Assembly: GCA_019413245.1 (NCBI GenBank)
Contig: DXNX01000016.1
Coordinates: forward strand, 1 to 16,901
Direction: 5' to 3'
Origin: Oscillospiraceae bacterium
GTDB taxonomy: Bacteria; Bacillota; Clostridia; Oscillospirales; Ruminococcaceae
Length of the DNA: 16,901 bases
Made by a program: the position numbers and the translations under genes. Under the pieces are notes generated by a model. It saw nothing but the letters and a program-made list of their open reading frames with translations, had not been told where the DNA came from and did not search any database. Positions 1 through 6,294 of the stretch are shown here, one piece after another (the stretch's first letter is position 1; each line of letters opens with the position of its first letter).

Positions 1-76
1 GGCCTGGGGTGGATGCAGGGGCGGAACAGCCGGCCAGCAGAGCCGCTGTCAGCAGGCAGGAAAGAATTTTTTTCAT
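1..76 (-). CDS. Lipoprotein N-terminus (partial; possibly metal ABC transporter binding protein)
   Basis: The ATG at 76-74 opens a frame that runs off the left edge after 25 codons. It encodes a classic lipoprotein signal peptide: MKK start, a hydrophobic core and the lipobox LLAGC, with the lipidated Cys at residue 17, followed by a Ser/Ala/Pro-rich linker. A GGAGG ribosome-binding site lies 7 nt upstream. The mature protein would sit on the outer face of the membrane. Because it follows a Fur-family regulator gene on the same strand, a zinc, iron or manganese ABC transporter solute-binding protein is the likeliest identity, but nothing of the mature domain is visible, so that is inference from context only. 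Confidence 0.8.
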   Translation of the reverse strand, partial: MKKILSCLLTAALLAGCSAPASTPG

Positions 77-120
77 GGAAAATACCTCCGGAATTTTGTG
101 TGGGAATCAAAAATGAGCAC

Positions 121-179
121 AAAAAACCAGGGGCCCGGCATGCGGTCACATGCTGCGTCCCCGGTCTCGGAGGTTTTTT
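121..179 (-). terminator. Hairpin terminator/attenuator between the 99-aa gene and the lipoprotein
   Basis: Nested inverted repeats begin at the stop codon of the 99-residue gene. The inner stem is GCATG (138-142) with CATGC (149-153); further out GGGG (130-133) faces CCCC (159-162); the outermost arms are AAAAAACC (121-128) and GGTTTTTT (172-179). Read on the minus strand it ends in a run of six T. It can act as an intrinsic terminator in either direction. The lipoprotein start is only 45 nt further on and I see no convincing promoter between, so partial read-through is likely. Confidence 0.6.
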
Positions 180-478
180 CAATCGTCCAGGCGGACTTTT
201 CGGGTCACCAGTGTGGCGCCGGGCAGAACACACAGGATACTGCCTGCCGCACACAGGGCTAAAAAGCAGGGGGCGGCAGCAACCGCGGACGTGCCCGGCA
301 CACCGGACCCGGCGCGCAGCCGCTGGGCCGCCTGCCGCATGGAAAGACAGACAGAACAGGACGGGCCGGTGCAGGTGTGACGCACTTCCCGCACCAGAAA
401 ACAGGCGGAAAGAAAGACCCCCAGCACCAGCAGGATGCACAGAGCCCAGGAAACAGATTTCCGGCGGATGGTTTGCAT
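179..478 (-). CDS. Small Cys/His-motif membrane protein, 99 aa, unknown function
   Basis: An AAAGGAGG ribosome-binding site just upstream of the ATG at 478 supports this as a real gene. The product has two hydrophobic segments, about residues 10-29 and 66-90. Between them is a short basic loop with a His/Cys cluster (H34, C36, C41, C44) in the pattern HxCx4Cx2C. The loop could bind a metal or form disulfides. The gene starts 45 bp after the Fur-family gene and ends 102 bp before the lipoprotein start, so it probably belongs to the same metal-responsive unit. I recall similar small proteins with an HxC-type motif beside metal-uptake genes in Clostridia, but I cannot name a family. Function unknown; a metal-handling role is inference. 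Confidence 0.7.
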   Translation of the reverse strand: MQTIRRKSVSWALCILLVLGVFLSACFLVREVRHTCTGPSCSVCLSMRQAAQRLRAGSGVPGTSAVAAAPCFLALCAAGSILCVLPGATLVTRKVRLDD

Positions 479-523
479 GGGGGAGGTCCTCCTTTCACGT
501 CAGAATGTGGTTTGCAAAAAAAA

Positions 524-958
524 TCAGGCGCCCTCGGCGTTGCGGCAGGCTTCACAGATGCCGTAAAATACGGTGCGGCGTGGGTCGAGGGCGAACCCGT
601 GATGGTCCAGCATATGCCCGCGCAGATGGGCCACTTCCTCACAGTGCAGATGAATGAGGACCCCGCAGCGCTCGCATTTGCAGTGATAGCAGGCATCTTC
701 CTCCGCTTTGTGGTCATCCCCCATATAGGTGTAGCAGGCGCCGGTGGAACCGTCTACCGTATATCTGGCCACCAGACCTTCCTCCACCAGCCGCTCCAGA
801 TGGCGGTATACGGTCACTTTCCCGATCCGCACGCCGGTTTCGGCAAAATGGTCACAGATGTCGGCGGCGGTAACGTGCTTTCCCGGCATGGAGCGCAGGT
901 ATTCGGCAATCTGTTCGCTCTGCCGTGTCTTGTAATGATTCTTGGGTTCCGTCCTCAG
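524..958 (-). CDS. Fur-family metalloregulator (Fur/Zur/PerR), non-canonical start
   Basis: Metal-dependent DNA-binding repressor of about 144 residues, the usual family length. The N-terminal winged helix includes HVTAADICDHF and KVTVYRHLERLVEEGLV (about residues 28-63). The C-terminal dimerisation domain carries the two structural zinc pairs, CERC (95-98) and CEAC (135-138), and a His-rich segment (H103, H105, H119, H120). Whether it senses zinc, iron or peroxide cannot be told. The start is unclear. The frame is open up to an ATG at 1093, but a TTGACA/TAAACT promoter (990-1018) lies inside that extension, so translation must begin downstream of it. After the AAAAAGGAG site (962-970) there is no in-frame ATG, GTG or TTG, only CTG at 958 (3 nt from GGAG) and ACG at 952 (9 nt). 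The CTG is given as a placeholder. Confidence 0.85.
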   Translation of the reverse strand: MRTEPKNHYKTRQSEQIAEYLRSMPGKHVTAADICDHFAETGVRIGKVTVYRHLERLVEEGLVARYTVDGSTGACYTYMGDDHKAEEDACYHCKCERCGVLIHLHCEEVAHLRGHMLDHHGFALDPRRTVFYGICEACRNAEGA

Positions 959-975
959 ACACTCCTTTTTAAATT

Positions 976-990
976 TGAAACTGTGTTTCA
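976..990. promoter_or_regulatory. Candidate Fur-family operator (7-1-7 inverted repeat)
   Basis: TGAAACTGTGTTTCA is a 7-1-7 inverted repeat with six of seven arm positions paired, the layout of Fur/Zur/PerR boxes. It touches the -10 box and covers the predicted transcription start of the Fur-family gene. This suggests autoregulation. The sequence differs from the classic Fur, Zur and PerR consensus, so the regulator match is inferred. Confidence 0.5.
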
Positions 991-1018
991 GTTTACAGGG
1001 CGCCCACGCTCTTGTCAA
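990..1018 (-). promoter_or_regulatory. Promoter of the Fur-family gene
   Basis: The -35 box TTGACA (1013-1018) is perfect. The spacer is 17 bp and the -10 box is TAAACT (990-995). Transcription should start near 983, some 13 nt before the AAAAAGGAG ribosome-binding site. This promoter rules out the upstream ATG at 1093 as the start of the Fur-family protein. Confidence 0.75.
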
Positions 1019-1036
1019 GGGGCAGGAAAAAATATC

Positions 1037-1066
1037 TTCTCCATGCCGGCCAAAAAGATGTATACT
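1037..1066 (+). promoter_or_regulatory. Probable promoter of the glycerate kinase gene
   Basis: TATACT at 1061-1066 is a good -10 box, 17 nt before the AAAAGGAG ribosome-binding site (1083-1090). The -35 region (TTCTCC at 1037-1042, 18-bp spacer) is poor, so the exact promoter is uncertain. Confidence 0.4.
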
Positions 1067-1098
1067 GAATGAAAATGAGGTCAAAAGGAGCATGTCCT

Positions 1099-2253
1099 AT
1101 GAAAATCGTGGTGGCCATGGATTCACTGAAAGGCAGTCTGTCTTCCCTGCAAGCCGGGCAGGCTGTCCGGGAAGGAGCTCTGCGGGCGGACCCGCAGGCA
1201 GAGGTGACGGTGCGGCCGCTGGCCGACGGCGGGGAAGGCACGGTGGAAGCACTGACGGCCGGTATGAGCGGCACCCTGTACCGGGTCCCGGTCACCGGTC
1301 CGATGGGAAAGCCGGTGGAATGTACCTACGGTGTTCTGCCCGATGGAAAGACCGCCGTGGTGGAAATGTCCGGCGCGGCGGGTCTCACCCTGGTGGAGCC
1401 GTCCCGGCGAGACCCGCTGCGGGCCACCACCTATGGCGTCGGGGAGGTGCTGCGGGATGCCATCGGCCACGGGTGCCGCCACTTCCTTGTGGGGATCGGG
1501 GGCAGCGCCACCAACGATGGCGGCGCGGGTATGCTGCAGGCGCTGGGATATGAATTTCTGGATGCATCCGGCTGCCCCATCGCACCCGGAGCGGCCGGTC
1601 TGGCAGACCTGCACACCATCCGGGAGGATCATGTATTGCCCCAGCTGGCCCAGTGTAGCTTTAAAATTGCCTGTGATGTGGTCAATCCGTTGTGCGGGCC
1701 AAAGGGGTGCAGCGCGGTGTACGGGCCGCAGAAGGGGGCCAGCCCGGCCATGATCGCCGGAATGGATGCGTGGCTGTCCCGGTATGCCGCCCTGGCTGCC
1801 CGGCTGCACCCCGATAAAGCCGACCCGGACCATCCCGGGGCCGGTGCGGCAGGGGGGATGGGATTTGCCTTCCTGACCTTCACCAACGCAGTGCTGGAGT
1901 CCGGCGTTGACATCGTCCTGACGGAAACGGGTCTGGCGGCGTATATCCGGGAAGCCGACCTGGTGGTTACCGGCGAAGGCCGCCTGGACGGCCAGACCGC
2001 CATGGGAAAAGCCCCGGTGGGGGTGGCCGGGCTGGCCAAACGGTACGGCAAGCCGGTCATCGCTTTTGCGGGCAGCGTTGCCCCCGGAGCGGTTGCCTGC
2101 AACGAGAAAGGCATTGATGCCTTTTTCCCCATCCTGCGGGGCATCTGTACGCTGGAGGAAGCCATGCGGCCGGACACCGCCCGCCGGAATCTGACCGACA
2201 CGGCGGAACAGGCTTTCCGGCTGTGGCGGGCAGCCGGGAACACACAAACATAA
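1099..2253 (+). CDS. glxK: Glycerate kinase (GlxK/GarK type), 384 aa
   Basis: ATP-dependent kinase of the bacterial glycerate kinase family (about 380 residues, full length here), phosphorylating D-glycerate and feeding lower glycolysis. Family signatures are visible: the N-terminal DSLKGSLS (8-15), LADGGEGT (41-48), the glycine-rich GIGGSATNDGGAGM (132-145) and TGEGRLDGQT (291-300). The ATG at 1099 is chosen because AAAAGGAG lies 8 nt upstream; an in-frame ATG at 1069 lies close to the predicted transcription start and has no ribosome-binding site. The gene stands alone between a divergent Fur-family gene and a convergent MATE gene, with a terminator right after the stop. Whether it makes 2- or 3-phosphoglycerate is not decidable from sequence by eye. 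I see no glyoxylate or glycerate pathway partner nearby. Confidence 0.93.
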   Translation: MKIVVAMDSLKGSLSSLQAGQAVREGALRADPQAEVTVRPLADGGEGTVEALTAGMSGTLYRVPVTGPMGKPVECTYGVLPDGKTAVVEMSGAAGLTLVEPSRRDPLRATTYGVGEVLRDAIGHGCRHFLVGIGGSATNDGGAGMLQALGYEFLDASGCPIAPGAAGLADLHTIREDHVLPQLAQCSFKIACDVVNPLCGPKGCSAVYGPQKGASPAMIAGMDAWLSRYAALAARLHPDKADPDHPGAGAAGGMGFAFLTFTNAVLESGVDIVLTETGLAAYIREADLVVTGEGRLDGQTAMGKAPVGVAGLAKRYGKPVIAFAGSVAPGAVACNEKGIDAFFPILRGICTLEEAMRPDTARRNLTDTAEQAFRLWRAAGNTQT

Positions 2254-2296
2254 AAAAGCACGCCGGACCGGGAAAGCCCCTGTTCGGCGTGCTTTT
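2254..2296. terminator. Bidirectional terminator between glycerate kinase and MATE genes
   Basis: A long stem pairs AAAAGCACGCCG (2254-2265) with CGGCGTGCTTTT (2285-2296), extended by a wobble and two more pairs, with a small inner GGG/CCC helix. A-run on one side and T-run on the other let it stop both convergent genes. It starts immediately after the kinase stop codon and ends 20 bp before the MATE stop. Confidence 0.88.
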
Positions 2297-2316
2297 GATT
2301 GATAGAGAAGCAGAAA

Positions 2317-3690
2317 TCAAATGTTGGGAACGTGTTCTTCCTGCCGGAAAATCCTGCGCAGCATCAAAATCCCCATGCAGGACAGGAAAATTTCGGTGAT
2401 CAGCTGGGCAAAAGGCAGGCCGTACAGCGGATACAGCCAGTTCAGCACAAACAGCAGGGGAATTTCCAGTACCAGCTTGCGGCAGATGGCAAACACCAGC
2501 GCGTGGCGGCCCATGCCCAGGGCCTGAAACACACCCACAGCCAGAAAATCCACGCACAGGAACACAAAGCCCAGGCACATGACCCGCAGGAACCGCGTTC
2601 CGTACTGGACGATCTCCGCACTGTCCATGAAAGCGCGGATCATGGCCGGTGCCCCGACGAAATACAGGACCGTCAGGGCCAGCAGGAAGCAGACGATGAC
2701 CCGCAGGCCGAAAAGGATGGCCTGTTTCATGCGTTTGCGGTCTCCGCTGGCGTAGGTATAGCTGACCAGCGGCATGATGCCCTGAGAAAAGCCCAGTGAG
2801 ATCTGCATGGGAATCATGTACAGCTTCTGGCTGATGCCCATGGCGGCGATGGCGGCAGCGCCGAACGGTGCGGTGAAGTTGTTCAGGATGGTGGTGCCCA
2901 GCACGTTGAGCAGATTCTGGATGGAGGCCGGAATGCCCACCCCCAGGATGTCGCGGACCTGCCTGCCGGTCAGGTGGCGCAGCTGCAGGGGATTCATGGA
3001 GATAAAGGTGTTGCCCTTCTTGACACGGGCCAGCACCAGAAAATACACACAGGCAATGCAGTTGGACAGGAATGTGGCCAGACCCGCGCCGGCTGCTCCC
3101 ATATTCAGCCCCCAGGGCAGAATGAAGATGGGGTCCAGCAGAATGTTCAGGATACAGCCGCTCATGGTACCGATGCTGGCATGCAGGGTGCTGCCCTCGC
3201 TGCGGACCATGTAGCTCTGCACCACGTTCAGGATGGCAGGCAGCGCGCCGAAGCAGACGGTCCAGCGCATGTACCCCATGGTGGCATTCAGCGTCTGGGC
3301 GTCGGTGCCCAGCACAGTCAGAAGCGGTGTGCGGAACAGGGTGCACAGCAGGGAAAACAGCAGTCCGCTGATCAGGGCGCCATAAAACCCGAAGGCGGAA
3401 CAGGTGCGTACCCGGTCGTATTCCTTGCTGCCCAGACTGCGGCTCATGGCGCTGGAAACGCCCACGCCGAACAGATTGTTGACCGCGTTGAAGGCCAGGG
3501 TCACCGGGTACACCAGGGTGACCGCGGCGTTCTGCACCGGGTCGTTGAGCATCCCGACAAAAAAGGTGTCTGCCAGGTTGTACAGAATGGTGACCAGCGA
3601 ACTGATGACGATGGGCAGGGACAGCTGCATGACCGCGTTGGGGATCGGCATGCTTTCAAACAGGTATTCTTTGGTTTGTGTTGTGCTCAT
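2317..3690 (-). CDS. MATE-family multidrug/cation efflux transporter, 457 aa
   Basis: Integral membrane exporter with two MatE repeats, expected to have 12 transmembrane helices and to use Na+ or H+ to expel drugs or metabolites. The N-terminal part is typical: SLPIVISSLVTILYNLADT followed by FFVGMLND (about residues 23-49), with hydrophobic helices through the rest and PASIQNLLNVLGTTILNNF opening the second half. Length fits the family (about 450). The ATG at 3690 is preferred; the TTG at 3729 lies between promoter and ATG and has no ribosome-binding site. The site before 3690 is also weak, so the start is only moderately sure. It has its own promoter and is convergent with glycerate kinase. 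Substrate unknown. Confidence 0.9.
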   Translation of the reverse strand: MSTTQTKEYLFESMPIPNAVMQLSLPIVISSLVTILYNLADTFFVGMLNDPVQNAAVTLVYPVTLAFNAVNNLFGVGVSSAMSRSLGSKEYDRVRTCSAFGFYGALISGLLFSLLCTLFRTPLLTVLGTDAQTLNATMGYMRWTVCFGALPAILNVVQSYMVRSEGSTLHASIGTMSGCILNILLDPIFILPWGLNMGAAGAGLATFLSNCIACVYFLVLARVKKGNTFISMNPLQLRHLTGRQVRDILGVGIPASIQNLLNVLGTTILNNFTAPFGAAAIAAMGISQKLYMIPMQISLGFSQGIMPLVSYTYASGDRKRMKQAILFGLRVIVCFLLALTVLYFVGAPAMIRAFMDSAEIVQYGTRFLRVMCLGFVFLCVDFLAVGVFQALGMGRHALVFAICRKLVLEIPLLFVLNWLYPLYGLPFAQLITEIFLSCMGILMLRRIFRQEEHVPNI

Positions 3691-3743
3691 GGGGGCAATG
3701 ACACTCGCTTTCCCGTCAGATAGATTCAATAGACGATTCTTTC

Positions 3744-3772
3744 ATTATAATATAAAAAGCAGGGCCTGTCAT
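3744..3772 (-). promoter_or_regulatory. Promoter of the MATE gene
   Basis: Minus-strand -35 box ATGACA (3767-3772), 17-bp spacer, and a perfect TATAAT -10 box (3744-3749). It begins right after the T-run of the terminator that ends the araD transcript, so the MATE gene is a separate unit with a leader of about 45 nt. Confidence 0.82.
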
Positions 3773-3776
3773 TATC

Positions 3777-3814
3777 AAAAAAAGCCGACGGGAAAACAAA
3801 TCCCGCCGGCTTTT
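3777..3814 (-). terminator. Intrinsic terminator downstream of araD
   Basis: Fourteen-position stem (3780-3793 with 3801-3814) with a single A/C mismatch, a 7-nt loop, and seven T after the stem on the minus strand. It lies 23 bp after the araD stop codon and ends the kinase-araD unit. Confidence 0.88.
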
Positions 3815-3837
3815 CCGATGTATGGCAAAAAGAACGC

Positions 3838-4533
3838 TTACTTCTGGCCGTAGTAGGCGTTGGGGCCATGTTTGCGCATATAATGCTTGTCCTGCAGATA
3901 CTGGGGAGCCGGGTTAGCGTCCGGCTTGACCTGGCGGGTCAGCAGGGCCATCTTGGCTACCTCTTCCAGCACCACGGCATGGTACACGGCCTGGGCCGCA
4001 TCCTTGCCCCAGGTGAAGGGACCGTGGCTGTGGCAGATCACACCGGGAACCGCCACCGGATCGATGTAGCGATTTTTGAAGGTCTCGATGATGACCTTGC
4101 CGGTATTCTTTTCATAGTCCTCGTCCAGCTCTTCCTTGGTCAGATGCCGGGCGCAGGGAACGGCTCCGTAAAAGTAGTCGGCATGGGTGGTACCATAGCA
4201 GGGAATGTCCAGTCCGGCCTGGGCCCATGCCACCGCATAGGGGCTGTGGGTGTGCACGATGCCGCCCAGCGTGGGGAAGGCCTTGTACAGTTCCAGATGG
4301 GTCTTGGTGTCGCTGGAAGGATTCAGGTCTCCCTCCACCCGGTTGCCGTCCAGGTCCAGTACTACCAGATTTTCCGGCGTCAGCTCGTCGTATTCCACGC
4401 CGGAAGGCTTGATGACCACCAGGCCTTTCTCCCGGTCGATACCCGATACATTGCCCCAGGTATAGGTCACAAGACCCCGGCGGGGCAGTTCCATATTGGC
4501 TTCGTAAACTTGTTTGCGCAGTGTTTCCAGCAT
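3838..4533 (-). CDS. araD: L-ribulose-5-phosphate 4-epimerase, 231 aa
   Basis: Class II aldolase/epimerase fold enzyme that interconverts L-ribulose-5-phosphate and D-xylulose-5-phosphate in the cytoplasm, the last step of L-arabinose breakdown. Length equals E. coli AraD (231). Active-site residues are in place one position off the E. coli numbers: metal ligands H94, H96 (in HTHSPYA) and H170 (in CHSHGPF), with D75 nearby; catalytic D119 (in TTHADYF) and Y228 near the C-terminus. The Gly-Asn-Val-Ser segment at 27-30 and KPSGV (42-46) match the phosphate site. A GGGGGA ribosome-binding site precedes the ATG. It follows the sugar kinase on the same strand after 84 bp. The related UlaF/SgbE 4-epimerases act on the same intermediate, so the upstream sugar is not certain. 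Confidence 0.95.
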   Translation of the reverse strand: MLETLRKQVYEANMELPRRGLVTYTWGNVSGIDREKGLVVIKPSGVEYDELTPENLVVLDLDGNRVEGDLNPSSDTKTHLELYKAFPTLGGIVHTHSPYAVAWAQAGLDIPCYGTTHADYFYGAVPCARHLTKEELDEDYEKNTGKVIIETFKNRYIDPVAVPGVICHSHGPFTWGKDAAQAVYHAVVLEEVAKMALLTRQVKPDANPAPQYLQDKHYMRKHGPNAYYGQK

Positions 4534-4587
4534 AAAATCAATCCCCCATAACAGGACCCCGGTGCAAGGCCGGAAGTCCGGTGTGCG

Positions 4588-4609
4588 GCCTGCCCGTCAA
4601 AAGGCAGGC
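4588..4609 (-). other. Intergenic hairpin between the sugar kinase and araD
   Basis: A perfect 7-bp stem, GCCTGCC (4588-4594) with GGCAGGC (4603-4609), around an 8-nt loop, just after the kinase stop codon. No T-run follows, so it is more likely a processing or stability element of a shared mRNA than a terminator. Confidence 0.4.
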
Positions 4610-4617
4610 ACGGTGGT

Positions 4618-6201
4618 TTACATATGGTCCACGGCGGCGCGCTCTGCGTGCAGGGCGGCCTTGTATTTTTCCAGGAATGCGGCAAAGCCGGCCACGTCGT
4701 CGGCCTCCGGTGCCAACGTGCTGCCGGGAGCATCGGCAAAAATCGTCTGCTGCAGGTAGTCGGCCAGATTCAGGGCGCAGCCCTGCATCACGGCCAGCCG
4801 GTATCCGGCCAGCAGGGCCATGCCATAGGGGCCGCCCTCTCCGGCAGTCTTCATAACGGTCACCGGGGCCTGCGCCGCGGCGGCCAGATACTTCTGGGCG
4901 ACGCCAGGGGTCTTGAACAGACCGCCGTGGGCCAGCAGACGGTCCACAGCCACCTGTTCCTCGTGCAGGATGTCCAGACCGATCTTCAGCGTGGACATGG
5001 CGGAATAGATGTGGGCCCGCATCAGGTTGGCCAGAGAGAAATCACTCTGGGCGCTGCGCAGCAGCAGGGGACAACCGGCATCAAAATGGGTGACGCCCTC
5101 ACCGGAATAGTAGTTCACCGGCACCACGCCGCCGCAGTCGGGCGCGCCTTCCAGGGAAGCGTTGAACAGCAGCGGGAACAGCTCCGACGCCTTGCGGGGG
5201 GCGCCGCACAGGGTGGCCACCTGTCCGAACAGGTTCACCCAGGCGTTCAGGTCGCTGGTGCAGTTGTTGCAGTGCACCATGGCCACCGGTGCGCCGTCCG
5301 GGGTGGTGACCAGGTCGATTTCCGGGTAGACCTTCTGCAGCGGTTTTTCCAGCACCACCATGGCAAAGATGGAGGTGCCCGCGCTCACGTTGCCGGTGCG
5401 CATGGCCACCGTGTTGGTGGCGGCCATGCCGGTGCCGGCGTCGCCTTCCGGCGGGCAGACGGGCGCGCCGGCCTGCAGGGTGCCGGTGGGGTCCAGCCGC
5501 CGGGCACCCGCTTCGGTCAGGGTGCCGGCGTCCTGACCGGCACACAGCACTTCGGGCAGGATGTCCCGCAGATGATAAGGCAGCTTTGCTTCGGCCAGCA
5601 GCTGGTCAAAGGAGGCCATCATCCCGGTGTCATAATCCCGGGTCTTGCTGTCGATGGGGAACATGCCGGAAGCATCCCCGATGCCCAGTACCTTGCGGCC
5701 GGTCAGCTGCCAGTGAACATACCCCGCCAGGGTGGTGAAAAAGTCGATGTCCGCCACATGGGATTCCCCGTTCAACATGGCCTGATACAGGTGGGCAATG
5801 CTCCACCGCTGGGGAATGTTGAAATGGAACCGTTCGGTCAGGGCCTCGGCGGCAGTCTGGGTGGTGGTGTTGCGCCAGGTGCGGAAAGCCGCCAGCTGCT
5901 TTTCGTTTTTATCAAAGGGAAGATACCCGTGCATCATGGCCGAAACACCCAGGGCCCCCACCGTGGTCAGGGTCTCCCCGTAAGTGGCACGATAGTCTGC
6001 GGCCAGAGCGGCATAGGCATCCTGGATGCCGGCCCACACATCATCCATGTGGTAGGTCCAGTAGCCGTCTTCGTACCGGTTTTCCCAGTCGTGGGCACCG
6101 CTGGCCAGCACGGTGCCGTCCGGCCCGGCCAATACAGCCTTGATGCGGGTGGAACCCAGCTCAATGCCCAATGCAGTGGATTTTTGTTCAAACTTCTTCA
6201 T
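4618..6201 (-). CDS. FGGY-family sugar kinase, probable L-ribulokinase, 527 aa
   Basis: Cytoplasmic ATP-dependent carbohydrate kinase of the FGGY family (about 500-530 residues). Visible landmarks: the N-terminal phosphate-binding strand LGIELGSTRIKAV (11-23), HDWENR and WTY (38-50), the catalytic-base region GDAGTG with D254, RTGNVSAGTSIF (268-279), HGGLF (425-429) and the adenine-site AGEGGPYGMALLAG (453-466). The ATG at 6201 has an AGGCGGTGAT ribosome-binding site; the frame stays open far upstream but crosses the divergent regulator, so the longer form is rejected. Directly followed by araD, which makes L-ribulose the likely substrate. It does not look like the E. coli AraB subgroup; a non-orthologous ribulokinase (AraK) has been described in Clostridium acetobutylicum. 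L-xylulose or D-xylulose kinase are alternatives. Confidence 0.88.
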   Translation of the reverse strand: MKKFEQKSTALGIELGSTRIKAVLAGPDGTVLASGAHDWENRYEDGYWTYHMDDVWAGIQDAYAALAADYRATYGETLTTVGALGVSAMMHGYLPFDKNEKQLAAFRTWRNTTTQTAAEALTERFHFNIPQRWSIAHLYQAMLNGESHVADIDFFTTLAGYVHWQLTGRKVLGIGDASGMFPIDSKTRDYDTGMMASFDQLLAEAKLPYHLRDILPEVLCAGQDAGTLTEAGARRLDPTGTLQAGAPVCPPEGDAGTGMAATNTVAMRTGNVSAGTSIFAMVVLEKPLQKVYPEIDLVTTPDGAPVAMVHCNNCTSDLNAWVNLFGQVATLCGAPRKASELFPLLFNASLEGAPDCGGVVPVNYYSGEGVTHFDAGCPLLLRSAQSDFSLANLMRAHIYSAMSTLKIGLDILHEEQVAVDRLLAHGGLFKTPGVAQKYLAAAAQAPVTVMKTAGEGGPYGMALLAGYRLAVMQGCALNLADYLQQTIFADAPGSTLAPEADDVAGFAAFLEKYKAALHAERAAVDHM

Positions 6202-6219
6202 GGTATCACCGCCTGTAAG

Positions 6220-6233
6220 ATTTGTGGACAAAT
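6220..6233. promoter_or_regulatory. Inverted repeat in the kinase/regulator divergent region
   Basis: ATTTGT-GG-ACAAAT, six perfect arm positions around two bases, lies 18 bp from the kinase start and 4 bp before the -35 box of the divergent regulator. It is well placed as an operator controlling both directions. The kinase side has no clear -35 box, which fits an activator-dependent promoter. Confidence 0.45.
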
Positions 6234-6237
6234 TTGA

Positions 6238-6267
6238 TTGACAGTACCCGGCACGCCATTTTACAAT
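6238..6267 (+). promoter_or_regulatory. Promoter of the PocR-AraC regulator gene
   Basis: Perfect TTGACA (6238-6243), 18-bp spacer, TACAAT (6262-6267). The predicted transcript starts near 6274, eight nt before the AGGAGG site of the regulator. The TTG of the -35 box is in frame with the regulator but cannot be its start. Confidence 0.8.
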
Positions 6268-6294
6268 ACTGAAAAAGGGAAGGAGGCGCCGGGA

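Noticed and set aside
1069..1098. Earlier ATG for glycerate kinase
   Set aside because: It lies close to the predicted transcription start and has no ribosome-binding site; the ATG at 1099 matches the conserved N-terminus.
4624..6237. 537-codon plus-strand open frame opposite the sugar kinase
   Set aside because: It mirrors the kinase on the other strand, has no credible ribosome-binding site and low-complexity Gly/His/Gln content typical of GC-rich antisense frames.
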